DNA from: Tridacna crocea
Lineage: Eukaryota; Mollusca; Bivalvia; Cardiida; Cardiidae
Direction of reading: 5' to 3'
Assembly (NCBI GenBank): GCA_943736015.1
Contig: OX031073.1
Span: 22,161,210 to 22,225,209, forward strand
Length of the DNA stretch: 64,000 nucleotides
The notes beneath the pieces are model-generated. The model saw only the letters and a list, made by a program, of their open reading frames with translations, was not told the DNA's origin and made no database searches. Each line of letters starts with the position of its first letter. Positions within the stretch are counted from its first letter, which is position 1. Both the position numbers and the translations under genes were made by a program. This document shows, piece by piece, positions 21,264-32,332 of the stretch.

Positions 21264-24137
21264 AATACAATACAATACAATAGTTTTATTCTTTGACTTG
21301 AACCATGAGGTTCCTCGTCAATTTCATGTACAATATACATACGGAACAGATAGACGTATACAAACAAATAAACAAACAAAACAAACAAACAAACAAACAG
21401 TAATAATGGACAAACAATACATGGACATTATATATATCAAAAGTGATACGTTAGGAAATAATGAAATGACTGAAATAGAATAAATGAAATAAGTGAAATA
21501 AGCGGAAGAGGCTGCCTGAACAAACATCTTTCCTGGAGTTAATGATTTTATAGGTATTTAATTTTCTTGTGTAATTATATTTAGTTTTTCTTTTCTTACA
21601 TTTAAAGCTTTAATACAAAACAGAGATAGATTATTCAAAACTCTAAGATTAGAGCTATTTAGAAGTTTTATAAGCTTGTATACACTAGGTCTTATATAAA
21701 AATATTTTTTCAAGTGAGTTTTCCTCAAATTATTATATAATGGGCATACTAGAATGAAATGAAATTCATCTTCTACTTCGTGTAAATTACAAAATAAACA
21801 TTTTCTCTCATTGCGCTGAATATTTCTGTATCTTCCTTGTTCGACATTAAGTTCATGTGACGACAGTCTGAATTTTGCCAATACATTTCGAAATTTAGGT
21901 ATTTTCATAATGTCGAGATAACTGGAACGTGTAAATGAACTTTTAATATTTCGGTATAGAACTAAAGATGATCTGTTTGCAATGTCCCTGTGCCATTCGT
22001 TTATATACAAATCTATCAAACGAGAACGTAGAATTGGGGTAAATTGTTTAATATTAACTGAACTTGGAAAAAGCCAAACATCGTTAAAACCACTTTGCTG
22101 TAATAGATTCCTTATTTTACTTAGCCAATTTATTTCACTTCGTGTTTCACATCTATACTTCATATTTTCGACAACTGTGGACATTATGCAGTTATTACCT
22201 TTAACAGAATATAATTTGAGATAATATTTAATGGTTTTAACTTGCATATTAATTTTCAGAGGATATCTCCCTACTTCGCCGTATAATGCAGAATTACATG
22301 TTGTTAATTTTACATTTAAAAGCCATTTTAAAAATTTTTTATGTACTTTTTCTAAATTATCAGTGTTAGTAAAAGACCATATTTCACATCCATAACTCAA
22401 AGTTGATGTAACGAAACTATCAAATAAATCAAGCATAATATTAATTGGTACTACTTTTCCCCTAGTCATAGCCATTAACGCTCCTAATGCCTTCAGGCCT
22501 TTACCGGACAGTGTTTTTGTGGCATTTAAAAAAGATCCTGTTCTAGTGAATACTACACCCAAATAATTAAAAGTATCTACAATCTCCAAATTGTCATTTC
22601 CATAGGTAAATTTAATGTTTCGATTTAATCTCCCTTTTTTAAAAACAACAATTTTCGTCTTATTGACATTTACCGTTAATTTCCATTTCTTACAGTATTT
22701 CTCGAAATTATTAATTAAATTCTGTAGACCGTCTGCTGTTTCAGATAACAAGACCGAGTCGTCGGCAAATAACAGTAAAAATAAAGTTAAATCGTCAATT
22801 TCGTATCCTTGGGTAGAGTTTTGTTGTAAATATGATTCAATATCATTGACGAAAAGTGAGAACATGATTGGTGATAATATCTCTCCTTGTAACAATCCAA
22901 CCTTACATTCGAATAACTCTGAAAAACAATGTGAATGCTTGACACATAACTTTATCTCATCATATATCGACCGTATTACCTTAAACAGTTTACCATCTAA
23001 TCCCTGATTGATCAGTTTGTACCAAAGACCCCCGCGGTATATACTATCAAAACATTTCTGAAGATCAATAAAACAACAAAAAAGACTACCCTTTTTGTTA
23101 AGTTGGTTTTCAATCAGTGAATTCAGAATAAAAATTGCGTCAGTTGTGCTGAAATTCGATTTAAATCCAAATTGTGCGTCTGATATAATATCATATTCAT
23201 TCGCCCAATTTTTTAATCTATTGTTGATAACGGAGGTAAAAAGCTTTGCAAAACAACTAATTAATGTAATGCCTCTATAATTGTTTGGGTTCGAAGTCTC
23301 TCCCTTTTTGTGTATGGGTATAATAACCCCTTTTGACCAGGATTTCGGGAATGACTGTTTCTCTAAAATATAGTTAAATAGAATAACCAGGGGTTTATCT
23401 AAAACATCAATTCCCTCTGTAAAATATTCGTAAATGACATTGTCCGTTGAACATGATTTATTTTTACCCAAATTTTTGATGGCTTGCCGTATTTCATTTG
23501 TAGTAAATGGAACATCTAGAGAGTCAAAAGTACTTAAGATATTGAGGCCTTTCGTCCTTTTATCGAATTCATCAATGAAATTCTCACATATAGGATCTTT
23601 ATCTACTGATATTTCAGACGACAAAGCTTTGAAATGCATATAAAATTGCTGTACATCGATTTCACTACCATTTTCAACATTTTTCGATTTTTTAAACATC
23701 TGCCAAAAGTCCCTAGGCTTTTTACCCCGTAATTCATTCATATTTTCTGCCATTGTTCTATTGTATCTGTTTTTAGCTACTTTACAACATTTTTTATACA
23801 ATTTCTTTTTTTCATATAGATCGTATCTATTTTCTTGTGATTTATCTAAATTAAATCTTTTTAACGCTGCAATATACTCCTGTTTACTCTCTTTACATTT
23901 CTCATCAAACCATGTACAATTTTTACTTGCATGGAATGAACTTGACATTTTTCCATTGGGCTCCTTGTAACGTTTTTCAAAATATACATTACCTTTAGAA
24001 GTTAAATAATCCGTAAATATACTAACCAGAACGTCTGTATCATCATTATTGACGATACAGCTGTCCAGGTTACAACATAGACTATCAATATCATCTGCAA
24101 TATCCGAAACAAAGTAACACACACATTGTCCAAATCA
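21264..24137 (-). mobile_element. 5'-truncated LINE copy with ATTGT microsatellite tail
   Basis: The element covers the RT frame, about 290 bp of 3' UTR, and a 3' end (low-coordinate side) where an AATAAA sequence is followed by repeated ATTGT units at 21264-21283 read on the - strand. Short tandem tails instead of poly-A are known for CR1/L2-group LINEs. A CAAA-rich microsatellite sits inside the 3' UTR at 21361-21400. I could not see a convincing target duplication. Confidence 0.8.
21558..24122 (-). CDS. LINE reverse transcriptase ORF, endonuclease absent
   Basis: An open frame of 854 codons without internal stops. Residues 1-200 are a charged linker of the kind lying between endonuclease and RT in Jockey/CR1-group LINEs. 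RT blocks follow in order: SKGVIIPIHKKG (263-274), NYRGITLIS (281-289), block A FIDLQKCFD (351-359, Asp353), GLLQGEILSP (409-418), the catalytic FADD box (452-455), then YLG (520-522). Near the C-terminus is a C-x2-C-x9-H-x4-C zinc-knuckle-like motif (775-793). The encoded enzyme would copy its own RNA at a nicked target. There is no in-frame ATG at the 5' end: the frame opens at a stop about 15 bases upstream of 24122, so the copy is 5' truncated and lacks the endonuclease. The intact frame suggests recent insertion. Family assignment within the Jockey/CR1 group is uncertain. Confidence 0.93.
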   Translation of the reverse strand: MCYFVSDIADDIDSLCCNLDSCIVNNDDTDVLVSIFTDYLTSKGNVYFEKRYKEPNGKMSSSFHASKNCTWFDEKCKESKQEYIAALKRFNLDKSQENRYDLYEKKKLYKKCCKVAKNRYNRTMAENMNELRGKKPRDFWQMFKKSKNVENGSEIDVQQFYMHFKALSSEISVDKDPICENFIDEFDKRTKGLNILSTFDSLDVPFTTNEIRQAIKNLGKNKSCSTDNVIYEYFTEGIDVLDKPLVILFNYILEKQSFPKSWSKGVIIPIHKKGETSNPNNYRGITLISCFAKLFTSVINNRLKNWANEYDIISDAQFGFKSNFSTTDAIFILNSLIENQLNKKGSLFCCFIDLQKCFDSIYRGGLWYKLINQGLDGKLFKVIRSIYDEIKLCVKHSHCFSELFECKVGLLQGEILSPIMFSLFVNDIESYLQQNSTQGYEIDDLTLFLLLFADDSVLLSETADGLQNLINNFEKYCKKWKLTVNVNKTKIVVFKKGRLNRNIKFTYGNDNLEIVDTFNYLGVVFTRTGSFLNATKTLSGKGLKALGALMAMTRGKVVPINIMLDLFDSFVTSTLSYGCEIWSFTNTDNLEKVHKKFLKWLLNVKLTTCNSALYGEVGRYPLKINMQVKTIKYYLKLYSVKGNNCIMSTVVENMKYRCETRSEINWLSKIRNLLQQSGFNDVWLFPSSVNIKQFTPILRSRLIDLYINEWHRDIANRSSLVLYRNIKSSFTRSSYLDIMKIPKFRNVLAKFRLSSHELNVEQGRYRNIQRNERKCLFCNLHEVEDEFHFILVCPLYNNLRKTHLKKYFYIRPSVYKLIKLLNSSNLRVLNNLSLFCIKALNVRKEKLNIITQEN

Positions 24138-24139
24138 TG

Positions 24140-24589
24140 CATTCATTCATTTCAAAAGAAAAACGATTTAACTTACCAATCTAACACTATCATTACATAC
24201 AATTTTAGTAGAATTGCAATACCAAAATTGTAAGGCAGGTGTGATGTTGTAAAATATCTCTCAGAAGAGTTTGTTTTGGTTGAGAACAGGATTCAAACGG
24301 AAGTTAAATTTCCAGTCACGGTACACATGCGCAGTAGACAAAGTGGGGCACGGAAACACTGTAATGATCTATGTACGCGAATAATTTCTTTAGTTAGTTG
24401 CCATATACATATATACAATTCAGCGTATACGATTCAGAATAATTTCTGTGGTTAACGCTTTCCGTCAATGTTTTCAGTCAGATTCAGTCAAAACTTAACA
24501 AAGCCTCAATGAAAAATTGACAGACTCAAAATGTTTCACGAGGACCAGTGACCACCATAAATCAATTAAAGTTCCTTTCCCAGTTCCCA
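24140..24589. other. Stretch without recognisable feature
   Basis: Flank of the LINE; no repeat, tRNA or convincing frame seen. Confidence 0.4.
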
Positions 24590-24706
24590 AAGTGTTTTCA
24601 TTCTTCAAATGACAAAACCAACAAATAAAAGCCATATTTCATTTATTGTGTGCCAATTTTTTGGATTCGACAAAGTCAAAAATTTTATTGTCTGGTAAAG
24701 AGTTAA
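24590..24706 (-). mobile_element. Family A, right half only
   Basis: AAAGTGTTTTCATTCTTC through GTCTGGTAAAGAGTTAA. The hairpin is reduced to one arm. Confidence 0.65.
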
Positions 24707-24947
24707 GGGATTTCTGAAAGGGTGTTTCATAATCCAATTTAACACCTTTGACCGGGGATAGATAAGATAATGACAATATTTAAAATAATACACAGGAATA
24801 TCCCTTTTTTCACCATTTGAATTTATGTCCTTAGTATAAAAACAGATTCATCTATCCACTCTTCTTTTTTTCTATCTATGCCTCTTTTCACTCTACCATT
24901 CAGCATTAATATATTCAGTCCATTAATTTACATTAATCTTATACAAC

Positions 24948-25156
24948 ACCATAAAATTTGGAAATGTCCACATTGACAGCATTTGCAGACAATAAGTGTA
25001 ATGTGGCTAAAATGATACAAAATGATTCTAAAAGGGTAGAAAAACATTTTGGGAAAAGGAGAAAGTGCTAGCTACAATCATTTTCTCCTTTTCTCACGTA
25101 TTCAAAAGCCCTCTCCCTCAGGATCTTTTGTAGTCTGAGTTGTGTTGTAAATGGTA
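24948..25156 (+). mobile_element. Family A variant, diverged
   Basis: CCACATTGACAGCATTTGCAG marker as at 8240; weakened palindrome around GTGCTAGCTAC; no intact TTAA. Confidence 0.65.
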
Positions 25157-25374
25157 TAGAGAGATCTTTTCAGTCATGAAACAAGTAGAAAAAGTATTGA
25201 TATTGAACAACAGTATTCAAATTTTTAAATGTGTAAGTTGAAAAGTAATGTCAAAGTTTCAACTTGCAAGAAGAAAACCGCTAAGGTAAAGTACTGAAAT
25301 GTGGAAAATATTCCATTCATCTATTGTAAAAATCACAGCTATTCAGTCATGAACAGGTAGAAGACGTATTTTTT

Positions 25375-25880
25375 AAATTTCTTTTTTTGACCCAGATTGT
25401 GACCCTAGTTGACTCAATTTCAAACTCATCCGATATTTCATCGAGACAAACATTCTGACCAATTTTCTAATCAATTGAGAAAGAAAAGTGACCTCTCTAG
25501 TGCCCTTGAGGTATTTCTTTAATTTGACCTAGTGACCTAAATTATGATCTCGGGTGACCCAATTTTGAATCAGTCTTAGGTATCATCGACAGAAAGATTT
25601 TACCTCAAATCAATTGAACAATAAATGTGGCCTTCAGAGTGCCATAGAGATATTTCTTTAATATTTCCAACTAACCTAGTTTAAGACCCCAGTTAACCCA
25701 AATTCAAACTAGTGAGATTTTATCATTAAAAATATTCTGACCAATTTTCAAGTCAATTGAGCAAAAAATGTGACCTCTAGAGTGTCCACAAGGTATTTCT
25801 TCAATTTAACATAGTGAACTAGATTATCACCTTAGGTGAGCCAAATCCAAACTCATCCCAGATTTCATCAAGACAAACAT
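25375..25880 (-). repeat. Diverged ~150-bp array, left part
   Basis: Three to four units with TTTGACCTAGTGACCTA and CAAACATTCTGACCAATTTT. The series resumes at 27270, so the 1.4 kb between is probably an insertion or unrelated older sequence. Confidence 0.65.
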
Positions 25881-25889
25881 TCCGAACGA

Positions 25890-26847
25890 ACTTAAGGACA
25901 TTTTTGACAAATTCTTCCAATGGACAGATTTTTTTAAAACTTTGCTCATACGAAGCTCATCATGTCTCTTGTAGATTACAATGAAAAAAAGGGGGTTCCC
26001 CGTGCTCCTTTCTGAGAAATTCACTTTTGAAAAAGGTATATACAGTTCCAAAATTCAGCATATATTGGATTTAACACACTTTCCTTTAACAGTCAATTAA
26101 ACAGGAAAATTACCGGAAGAATATACAATTATACATCACTTTAAAGAAAAATAATTCAGTTTTGCACAAAAAACAAGAAAAAGCCTGGTTCTGGGCATGT
26201 TAAATGTACCAATATGCATTTTATATATAGACCATTGAGTTAAAAAGAGAGATAATTTGACCGGGTTACGGGTTCATCTTCAATAAAAACATACTTTCTA
26301 ACGGACAGATTTTTTTAAAAATTTCCACAATCACAGTACTTATAAATCTTGACAATAAGAAAAAATAAAAATGGCACCAACCCGTGCTTCTTTCCCCAGG
26401 AAACAGGGATGAAGGTCACATTGGAAGTTAATTTTTTCCAAGGAAAACTATATAATAGAAGCTCAGCAGACATAGAGGGAAAGAAGAAATTGCTCATGCT
26501 CATTAAAAGTGATTTCTCCTTTTCCCACTTTAATTTTGGATCCTATACTCCTTCAAAAAATTAGCATGTATACCTCAAATTCGTATCAAACCCTTCATTG
26601 TCTACATGTAGCTCTTTTTCTTTTATAAATTTGCATACATGATTATGGCCATACGGCTCATAGAAATACAAAAAAAAAAAAAGAAATGTCTGTGGAAAAA
26701 ATGGGATAAAAGCTCGGCAGACATGATGGAAAAAGGAAAAATTATTCAGTAGAAGAAATTTCTCCTTTTCCCACAGTATTTTTCAAAAGGAAATAGCTAT
26801 ACTTCAAGAAATAGGTATACTTCAACAGCTTCAATTTTCTGCCTGTT
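25890..26847. other. Non-array stretch, no gene seen
   Basis: A/T-rich sequence with two decayed hairpin pieces (26439-26545 and 26690-26790) ending in TTTCTCCTTTTCCCAC, probably distant family A relatives. Nothing codes convincingly. Confidence 0.4.
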
Positions 26848-27126
26848 TCATTTGTGTAACTGGAATTTTTTTCCAGCTAGTTCTTTACCAGTCATATCAT
26901 CCTTACACTGGTCGGCCAGTTTTGATGCTATCACCTTATTCCTGAAAGGATAGCATGACAACTGGCCTGCCATTGTAAGGAAAACGTCAGAAACTGTATC
27001 GTTTTCCCCGTTGGATGGCTGACAATTTCCTTTTTCCACGACAAATAAGCGTTCGTTTTGATGAAAACTTCCCCATTTTATTTCGACCATAGAATACCAT
27101 GGCTGGTGCAACCGTACTAGTACCAT
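26848..27126 (-). other. 92-codon open frame of unknown nature
   Basis: An ATG-started frame in a non-repeat pocket between two array segments. The product would have Trp-rich starts (QPWYSMVEIKWGS), NCQPSNGENDT and a basic end. No domain is recognised, no splice sites are obvious, and there is no start context to prefer. It could be a decayed exon or chance. Confidence 0.15.
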
Positions 27127-27269
27127 CCGTAGAATGTTCTACTTGTAAAAGTGCACCGTCGATCCGCTGTTAGTGTTGCCATTTGAGTGAAAAATATGCA
27201 ATAGCGCTGATAGTTTTACTATCTGTGAGAAGTACACACGCGCAGTATGGATGCGCGTGAACATTTATA

Positions 27270-28060
27270 CCAAACGTCATTAAGGTCATTTGAACAAAAA
27301 ATATGGCATTAAAGTGCCCACAAAGTATTTATTTAATTTGACCTGGTGACCTGGTTTATGACTCCAGGTGACCCAATTTCAAACTTATCCGATGTTTTAT
27401 CAAGACAAACATTCTGACCAATTTTCAAGTCAAATGAGTAAAAAATGTGGCCTCCAGAGTGCGATAAAGGTATTTCTTTCATTTGACCCGGTAACCTACA
27501 TGTAAATTATGACCCCAGGTGACCCAATTTTGAACTCATATTAGATTTCACCAGAGAAACATTTTACCCAATAAATGTGGTCTCTAGAGTGTCCTAGAGT
27601 TAAATTTCTTTCATTTGACCTAGTGACCTAGCTTATGACCCCGGTTGACCTAAATTCAGACGCCTGTGAGATTCTATCAAGACAAACTTTTCGACCAATT
27701 TTCAAGTAAATTGAGCAAAGCATGTGGCTTCTAGAGTGCCTACATGTTATTTCTTTAACTCTTTACCGCACGAGAAAATTTTTAGACTGGTCCAAATTGA
27801 AAGCATTTGCAGACGACAAAATAAAGGTTGCTAAGAAATCAAATTTGTTCTTGGAAAGGTAGAAAACACTATGGGAAAAGGAGAAAATGCTGGTTACCAG
27901 CATTTTCTCCTTTTCCCATAGTGTACGTTTTCAAAAGGCTTCTTTTTCAGGGGCGTCAAAAGTAGGGATTGAGTGGTAATGGGTTAAGTTAACCTAGTGA
28001 CCTCTCTTGACCTCACGTGATCCAATTTTGAACTCACTGAACATGTTGTGCTCGTGTGGG
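27270..28060 (-). repeat. Diverged ~150-bp array, right part
   Basis: The units match those at 25375-25880 and are interrupted by a TTAA MITE at 27755-27986; the array resumes at 27990 before the unit type changes at about 28060. Confidence 0.65.
27755..27986 (+). mobile_element. TTAA hairpin MITE (family A), inside a tandem array
   Basis: TTAACTCTTTACCGCACGAG to GTGGTAATGGGTTAA. It interrupts the 150-bp array, giving a clean empty-site comparison. Confidence 0.9.
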
Positions 28061-29902
28061 CTAACAAATTTGGAAAAGGTTCACTACGTACCTAATATCA
28101 AAGCTCCACGCTTTCCAGTTACAGAAAAGAAGAATTTAAAAATTTTCCTACTTTGTTCCTTGTTTGAAGTTGTGACCCAGGGCGGGGCAATTTTTGACCC
28201 AGAGGCACCATATAAAAAAAAAGCTTGTAAGACGTCCACTAGGAGATACTACATACGCAATTTCAAAGCTCTACGTCCTCTAGTTTCAGAGAAGAAGAAT
28301 TTTAAAGTTTTCTTATTATGTTCCTATTTTCAAATTTGTGACCTCCAGGATGTGGCCAGTTTGGGCCAGTTTGGACTCAAGAAACATCACATGAACAAAT
28401 TTGATAGAGGTCTACTAGGAGATACTACATACTAAATATCAAAGCTCTACTCCTTCCAGTTTCAGAGAAGAAGAATTTGGAAGTTTTCCGTCCTAGTTTC
28501 TATGTTTCGAACTTGTGACCCCCCCGGGGTGGGGCCTGTTTTGACCCCCAGGTGCATCATATGAACAAACTTGGTAGAGATTCAGTAGGAGATGCTACAC
28601 ACCAAATATCAAAACTCTATAACATCTATTTTCAGAGAAGAAGAATTTTGAAGTTTTCCTTATAAGTTCCTATGTTTTGAAATTGTGATATACCACCCCC
28701 CCCCCCCCCCCGGAAGGCATGAATAAACTTGACAGAGGTCAACTAGAAGATGCTACATACCAAATATAAAAGCTGTACGCTTTTTAGTTTCAGAGAAGAA
28801 GAATTTTAAAGTCTTCCTTCTTTGTTCCCATGTTTCAAACTTGTGACCCCCGGGTTTGGGCCAGTTTTTACCCCAGGAGCATGATATGAACAAACTTGGA
28901 AGAGGTCCACTTGGAGATGCTTCATACTAAATATCAAAAGTCTACGCAGTCCATTTTCAGAAAAGAAGATTTCCTAAGATTTCCTTCTTTGGTCCCGTGT
29001 TCCGAACTTGTGATTCCCGGAGCGGGTCGAGTTTAGACCCCAGGGGCATCATATGAACTCTGTAGAGGTCTACTAGGAGATGCTACACACCAAATATCAA
29101 AGCTCTATGCCATCTAGTTTCAGAGAAGAAGAATTTTTAATGTTCCTTCTTTGTTCCCAATTTTTCGAACTTGTGACCCCCGGGGCAGGGCAGTTTTGAC
29201 CCCAGAGGCATCATTATGAACAAATTTGGCAGAGGTCCACTAGGAGATGCTACAAACCAAATATCAAAGCTCTACGCTGTCTAGTTTCAGAGAAGAAGAA
29301 TTTTAAAGTTTTCCTTCTTTATTACCATTTTTCGAACTTGTGACCCCTGGGGCGGGGCAGTTTTGACCCCAGAGGCATCATATGAACAAACTTGGTAGAG
29401 GTCCAATAGGAGATGGTACATACCAAAGATCAAAGCTCTACTCCCTCCAGTTTCAGAGAAGAAGAATTTTATAGTTTTCCTTCTTTGTTCCTATGTTTGA
29501 ACTTGTGACCCCCAAGGGCGGGGCAAGTTTTAACCCCAGGGGCATCACATGTGCAACTTTGGTAGAAGTCCACTGGGAGTTGTTACATACCAAATATCGA
29601 AGCTCTACGCCTTCTAGTTTCAGAAAAGAAGGTTTTCAAATAGTTTGCCTGTTTTTTTTTGTTTTTTTTTTTGGGGGGGGGGGGTTGCTATAGCAACAAG
29701 AATTATGGGTGGAATCCAATTTCTTAAACAACTTTGGTAGCGCTTCACCCATGGAACATTCCTATCAAGTTTCATTGAGACTGGCCCAGTGGTTTAGGAA
29801 AGGAAGATGTTTAAAGAAATTGTGGACGACGCACGTCGCTCGATGTACATTTGGCGATCACAAAAGCTTACCATAAGCACTTAGTGCTCAGGTGAGCTAA
29901 CG
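28060..29902 (-). mobile_element. ~168-bp tandem array ending in the GCTCACC hairpin
   Basis: Nine to ten units share TTTCAGAGAAGAAGAATTT at about 28285, 28460, 28633, 28790, 29118, 29287, 29455 and nearby. The end at 29869-29902 is a GCTTACC..GGTGAGCTA hairpin after an ACGACGCACG stretch. C and G homopolymers (28697-28711, 29673-29683) are present. Confidence 0.8.
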
Positions 29903-29990
29903 AGGGGTCCAAGTGTCTCCAAAACAAAGGGGTCCAAGTGTCTCAAAGGGGTCTAGATTTCAACCAAATTCTAAAATTTTAAGGGGTCTA

Positions 29991-30664
29991 AACGGCCCAG
30001 TTCCAAAACGGCCCGGTACCAAACCAGCCCAGTGCCAAGACGGTCCGGTACCAAAACGGCCCACTTTTTTTGTATTAAATTAAAACTCATTGAAGAAACG
30101 TCATTTCGATCACATACTTACTTTTACAGAATTCGTTTTAGTTTAATAAAATTTACTAATAAATACCTGTATTTTGATAATTGGAATGGAGCAAGATGGT
30201 CTCCTGCTCTTATTTATTGAAACATGGACAGAGACGTATTCTTTGTAGAAAGTTTGGAGCTGTCGTTTTCAACATATGTAATTTGTACATAACTGAGATT
30301 AAAAAAAAAAAAACAAGTGTAGGAAAGCAAACCACAACGTATATACATTTTCAGAAGAATTGCTGTTGATCATGAAAAAAGCTTGAGGGGGGGGATGAAA
30401 TCACATTGTAAAGTCGGATAGGAATGCAGAGTGCAACCCACACGAGCATGGAGAAACGAGGCCCAAGCTCAAGGAATAAATTTCATTATTTGAATTTATA
30501 GATAAGAATTTAAAAAAAGTTATAAAATCCAATCTGTCAAAATTGGTGGAAATAAAACAGTAATTCCTAGTACAACAGTGGATGTTTTTGTACCCATTAC
30601 ATTTGGCCCTTTCGGTAATGTGGGCCGTTTTTTCACGGGGCCGTTTTGGAAGTGGGCCGTTTTG
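29991..30664. mobile_element. Foldback-like element with AACGGCCC subrepeats at both ends
   Basis: The left end has repeated AACGGCCC(A/G)GT(T/A)CCAA units (29991-30062); the right end has the complement, GGGCCGTTTTGGAAGTGGGCC (30621-30664). The middle is A/T-rich without a protein frame. Just before it, GGGGTCCAAGTGTCTC occurs twice (29904-29955). Confidence 0.7.
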
Positions 30665-30671
30665 ACCCTAT

Positions 30672-31046
30672 CACATGGTCAGGGGAAAGGGGGTGGGGGG
30701 GGGGGGGTCTGTGTAGCTCACTCCGTAAGATAATACGCGTACACCTATAATTACAGTTTGTTTTATTGTACCGAAGAACTTATTTCATAAAATTATCGAA
30801 AAGTCATTATTTCACCATAGAATAACGTATTTTTTAGTTGAGACGTCCATCGATCTTTTAGAATCATAAATTACGTAAGACAAATTTCCGTTCTTTTTTC
30901 GAACTTTGCCGAACGTAACAACGTACCCGGATGAAATATGGCGTCTACAGAACTGTACAAGAGTTGCATCTAGTCGTACCATTTGTCCTTGATTAGTCCT
31001 CTATTAGCGCAGTTTTGCGTTAAGCAAATCTCATACGAATGCATTA
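30672..31046 (+). promoter_or_regulatory. WAC: WAC upstream region, possible promoter and 5' UTR
   Basis: This 375-bp stretch is not covered by a recognised repeat and contains more CG dinucleotides than its surroundings (for example around 30895-30950). I see no TATA box at a convincing distance. An ATG at 30949-30951 opens a short unrelated frame. A second upstream ATG at 31039 is followed directly by CAT TAA and overlaps the WAC start codon. Promoter status is inferred from position only. Confidence 0.35.
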
Positions 31047-31087
31047 ATGGTAATGTATGCAAGGAAACTCCCGAGAATTGATGATGG
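31047..31087 (+). CDS. WAC: WAC coding exon 1 (start codon, MVMYARK N-terminus)
   Basis: The frame starts ATG at 31047 and gives MVMYARKLPRIDDG, ending with two bases of a Gly codon before a GTGAGA donor at 31088. The first seven residues equal the N-terminus of vertebrate WAC as I remember it, followed by a similar basic then D-G-rich stretch. That match decides the start, because the sequence around the ATG (T at -3, G at +4) is not strong. WAC is a nuclear adapter known to recruit the RNF20/RNF40 ubiquitin ligase for histone H2B ubiquitination and also linked to mTORC1 and autophagy. The exon is short (41 nt). A three-codon upstream frame overlaps its start (see findings). The transcription start cannot be placed. 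Confidence 0.85.
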
Positions 31088-31254
31088 GTGAGAATCAAGG
31101 CTTAATATTCCTAATTATCATTTACTCGAAATTCAGCCGCCATTTTTGTTGTCAAAGACTATTTATTTTGAAGCGTTTATTTCAAAGATGTTAGATAAGA
31201 ATGTAATTATGTAAATCAAACAAAATGTAACGGCATTTTCATGTATCTTTTCAG

Positions 31255-31288
31255 GAATCCAGACAAGAGAGAGGCCATTCCCTTCCAG
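31255..31288 (+). CDS. WAC: WAC coding exon 2 (34-nt micro-exon)
   Basis: A pyrimidine-rich TTTTCAG acceptor ends at 31254 and a GTATAC donor starts at 31289. The first G completes the Gly codon carried from exon 1, then the exon reads NPDKREAIPFQ and ends on a codon boundary. In vertebrate WAC the same place has a D-R-R...P-Y-Q segment, so P-F-Q aligns with P-Y-Q. At 34 nt it is small enough for automatic gene finders to miss. The intron before it is only 167 nt, while the one after is 3.5 kb and full of hairpin MITEs. Confidence 0.82.
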
Positions 31289-31612
31289 GTATACAGCTGT
31301 CAACACATTTGTTACAATGTGAAAAGGGTTGCTAGCATGCCTATGGTCCTGTATCATCTTACTCATTACTGTGCACAATTCATTACCAAAAAATATATAA
31401 GAGAAAGGTTTATGCAGGAAACAAAATTAGAATTCATTGAGTTAGTGTTGTGGATGAAGAAGCATTTGTATCGATCAAATGCTCCTTTTGACACAATGTT
31501 TTTAAAAAGCTGTATACTGCAGTCGAATTTATCATGTAGTTTTACAGTACTGGGGCAATACCACAAAGAATTACTTAGTCTTGATGACATGACAACATTT
31601 CAGATGGTCAAG

Positions 31613-31807
31613 TTAACCCTTTTCCAAACAACAAAATTTTAGACTGCTCCAAATTGACAGCAAATGGAAAATGTTTCCAGCACGATATAAAACAGTGTGG
31701 GAAAAGGAGGAAATGCTGCCTACCAGCAATGTCTCCTTTTCCCACAATGTTCTAAAAAGGCTTCTATCTGGAGGTTATAAAAACTTGGGATTGTTTGGCA
31801 GAGTTAA
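31613..31807 (+). mobile_element. Family A MITE, internally deleted (WAC intron 2)
   Basis: TTAACCCTTTTCCAAACAAC start; about 30 bases missing before the hairpin; right TTAA at 31804. Confidence 0.82.
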
Positions 31808-32097
31808 AAGCAGTTGTAGAGGACAAGATAACTACATGTGTATGGCTTATATGACTGGCTTTGTCCTTGACTGGGGTAAAAAACATTGTGGTAAAAGGAG
31901 ACAGTGCAGATTACAAGCAATTCAACTGAACCGCATCATTTCTAAAAGGCTGTTTTTTTTAGGAGTTTTGACACCGTTAGGAAAAGACCTTTGAAAATGG
32001 GAAAATAGAGAAAATCCTTGTAACAAGGTTGTTCTCTCTATTTTCTGCAACTGCAATGCATAGACATAACCCATCTCTTGAGGCACAAAATAATCTG

Positions 32098-32322
32098 TTA
32101 CCTCTTTACCACAAGACAAAATTTTAGACTGGTTCAAATTGAAAGCATTTGCAGATGACAAAGGTGACTGAAAAAATTGAAATTTGATTTGGGAAGGGTA
32201 GAAAACACTGTGGGAAAAGGAGGAAATGCTGGTTACCAGCATTTTCTCATTTTCCTACAGTGTTTTCAAAAGGCTTCTTTCTCAGAGGCGTCAAAAGTAG
32301 AGATTAAGTGGTAATGGGTTAT
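32098..32322 (+). mobile_element. TTAA hairpin MITE (family A, WAC intron 2)
   Basis: Both TSD copies are mutated (TTAC, TTAT). The remainder is typical. Confidence 0.82.
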
Positions 32323-32332
32323 CTGTGCAAGC

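Noticed and set aside
28060..29690. CRISPR-like array
   Set aside because: The ~168-bp units are contiguous and diverged without unique spacers, in a eukaryotic genome.
31241..31642. 133-codon frame covering WAC exon 2
   Set aside because: Only its 34-nt start is coding; similarity to WAC stops at the GTATAC donor and the rest runs into a MITE.
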